Below are positions 4,636-5,651 of a stretch of 5,651 nt of DNA, in pieces (the first letter of the stretch is position 1; every line of letters starts with the position of its first letter). The DNA is from Alphaproteobacteria bacterium UBA6038 (GTDB taxonomy: Bacteria > Pseudomonadota > Alphaproteobacteria > Micropepsales > Micropepsaceae), in NCBI GenBank assembly GCA_002429315.1, contig DIZC01000107.1, positions 1 to 5,651 of the forward strand, written 5' to 3'. The translations under genes were made by a program, and so were the position numbers. The notes under the pieces are model-generated. The model searched no databases and was not told where the DNA came from. It was given only the letters and a program-made list of their open reading frames with translations.

Positions 4636-5651
4636 GCTGTGCGGCGCCGATCCGAAAACCCGCGTCATCGCCTGCCACATCGGCTTGCGCGCCAGCGCCG
4701 CATCGAGCGGCAGGGTGCGCGGGCTGTAGCCCATCACGGCGGCGCGCATGCCCGGGAAGTCGAGAAAGCGGTCCGACAGGCCCCAGGTCAGCACCGCGAT
4801 GGTGGCGCCACTGTCCAGCACCACGTCGAGAAAGCGCCGGCTCGCATCCGCCACCGCCCGATCGCGCTCGCCCACGTCGAGCGTGCCGCCGCTGTCGTCT
4901 ACGTCGTGTTCGGTGACGAGAATGCGCAATCCCAGCGCTTTCACGTGCGCCAGGAAATCGCGCAGTTTCACCTGGTCGATCTTCGTGCCGAACGCCTGCA
5001 AGTGACCCTGCATGCCGTAAGCGCCGATGGGCGCGCCGCGCGCGAGCGCGCCTTCCAGGAAATCGAGCGTGGCGGCGCGGAAGCGCTCGTGCTCCGCAAA
5101 TCCGCCTTCGCAACCCTCGTCGTTGTAGACGAGCAGCGCTCCAGGATCGGCGCTGCGTGCAGCGTGAAACGCGAGATCTATATAGGACGGCCCGAACGCT
5201 TTCAGCCACAGTGTGTCTCGCAAGCCGTCGCTGCGGCCGCCGCCCGGCGCCAGCGCTTCGTTGACCACGTCCCAGGAATGCATCTGTCCGCGATAGCGCG
5301 CGGCGACGGTTTCGATGTAGCCGGTGAGGACGGCTTCCTTGCGCGGCGATTGCAGCGCGTCTTCCAGCCAGGGCGGGTTGCTCTTGTGCCAGACCAGCGT
5401 GTGACCCCGCATCGCCATGCGATGGGCTTGCGCAAAGCGCAGCAGCGCGTCGGCGGGCGCGAAATTGTAGCTGCCGGCCTGCGGCTGGATGCTGCTGCGC
5501 TTCATCTCGTATTCGGCGACGAGAATGCGCGCCTCGCGGGCGAGCACGCCGGCGAAGTCCGCGTCGCCCAACTGAAACGTGCTGGTGGCGCTGCCGTAGA
5601 GCAGGCCGCGAGCAGAGGCGAGGGCGCCCAGCGTCGGGCCGGCGGGGGCGG
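4621..5651 (-). CDS. GH10 family glycoside hydrolase (endo-beta-1,4-xylanase type), N-terminus missing
   Basis: The open frame runs from TAA at 4621 to the window edge, 342 codons plus two bases, so the start lies outside. The TTG at 5571 is internal: conserved GH10 sequence (GALASARGLLYGSATSTFQ) continues upstream of it. Family landmarks follow in order: the EYEMK motif, GHTLVWH before PPWL, the acid/base site in WDVVNEAL (Glu codon 5257-5259), the YNDEG motif, QGHL, the nucleophile site LVTEHDVDD (Glu codon 4909-4911), and LTWGLSDRF with its substrate-binding Trp. Both catalytic glutamates are present, so the enzyme should be active, retaining the anomeric configuration of a beta-1,4-xylan or related glycan. 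Most family members are secreted, but any signal peptide is outside the window. The gene precedes the GumC-like gene on the same strand, so a role in processing exopolysaccharide is possible beside plant-xylan use. Confidence 0.93.
   Translation of the reverse strand, partial: APAGPTLGALASARGLLYGSATSTFQLGDADFAGVLAREARILVAEYEMKRSSIQPQAGSYNFAPADALLRFAQAHRMAMRGHTLVWHKSNPPWLEDALQSPRKEAVLTGYIETVAARYRGQMHSWDVVNEALAPGGGRSDGLRDTLWLKAFGPSYIDLAFHAARSADPGALLVYNDEGCEGGFAEHERFRAATLDFLEGALARGAPIGAYGMQGHLQAFGTKIDQVKLRDFLAHVKALGLRILVTEHDVDDSGGTLDVGERDRAVADASRRFLDVVLDSGATIAVLTWGLSDRFLDFPGMRAAVMGYSPRTLPLDAALARKPMWQAMTRVFGSAPHSLTAD

Noticed and set aside
4538..5209. Minus-strand open frame of 223 codons overlapping the GH10 gene
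   Set aside because: It is an Arg-rich alternative frame over the GH10 catalytic region; the GH10 frame carries both catalytic glutamates and all family motifs.
5569..5571. TTG as start codon of the GH10 gene
   Set aside because: Conserved GH10 sequence continues in frame upstream of it to the window edge, so the true start is outside the window.

Overview
The window looks like the left end of a draft or metagenomic contig from a GC-rich alphaproteobacterium. The evidence is a tRNA-Gly(UCC) of alphaproteobacterial type, strongly G/C-ending codons, a Tat-exported HiPIP, a TTAA-N7-TTAA site of the CtrA type, and a GC-rich nested palindrome of the kind scattered through Rhizobiales and related genomes. 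I cannot name a genus. The first 31 bases are leftover Nextera (Tn5) library adapter and are not genomic.

Layout: (1) 1-480 holds the adapter, a minus-strand tRNA-Gly(UCC), and a compact plus-strand transcription unit. That unit has a good sigma70-type promoter, a 15-base Shine-Dalgarno complementary to the whole 16S 3' tail, a 25-codon GTG-started ORF, and two hairpins, the second terminator-like. (2) 564-718 is a nested inverted-repeat element of the REP/BIME kind. (3) 768-1307 is a DUF488 protein. Facing it is a frameshifted remnant (about 1308-1767, minus) with two GAPxGNRxAxxHG motifs and a 47-bp direct repeat. (4) 1920-2204 (minus) encodes a complete small Tat-exported high-potential iron-sulfur protein. 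(5) 2448-4523 (minus) encodes a 691-aa GumC/Wzc-like polysaccharide chain-length determinant whose kinase-like C-terminus has lost its Walker residues. (6) 4621 to the right edge (minus) is a GH10 xylanase-family glycoside hydrolase, complete at its C-terminus and cut off at its N-terminus by the window end.

The GH10 and GumC-like genes lie in the same direction 97 bases apart and may be part of an extracellular-polysaccharide locus: chain-length control at the inner membrane plus a hydrolase that trims or degrades a beta-1,4 glycan. A CtrA-like box sits at the end of the GH10 gene, about 100 bases upstream of the GumC-like start. HiPIP is a periplasmic electron carrier with no partner visible here. 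The most unusual items are the mini-gene at 259-468 and the apparently catalytically dead BY-kinase domain. I see no defence system, CRISPR array or transposase.
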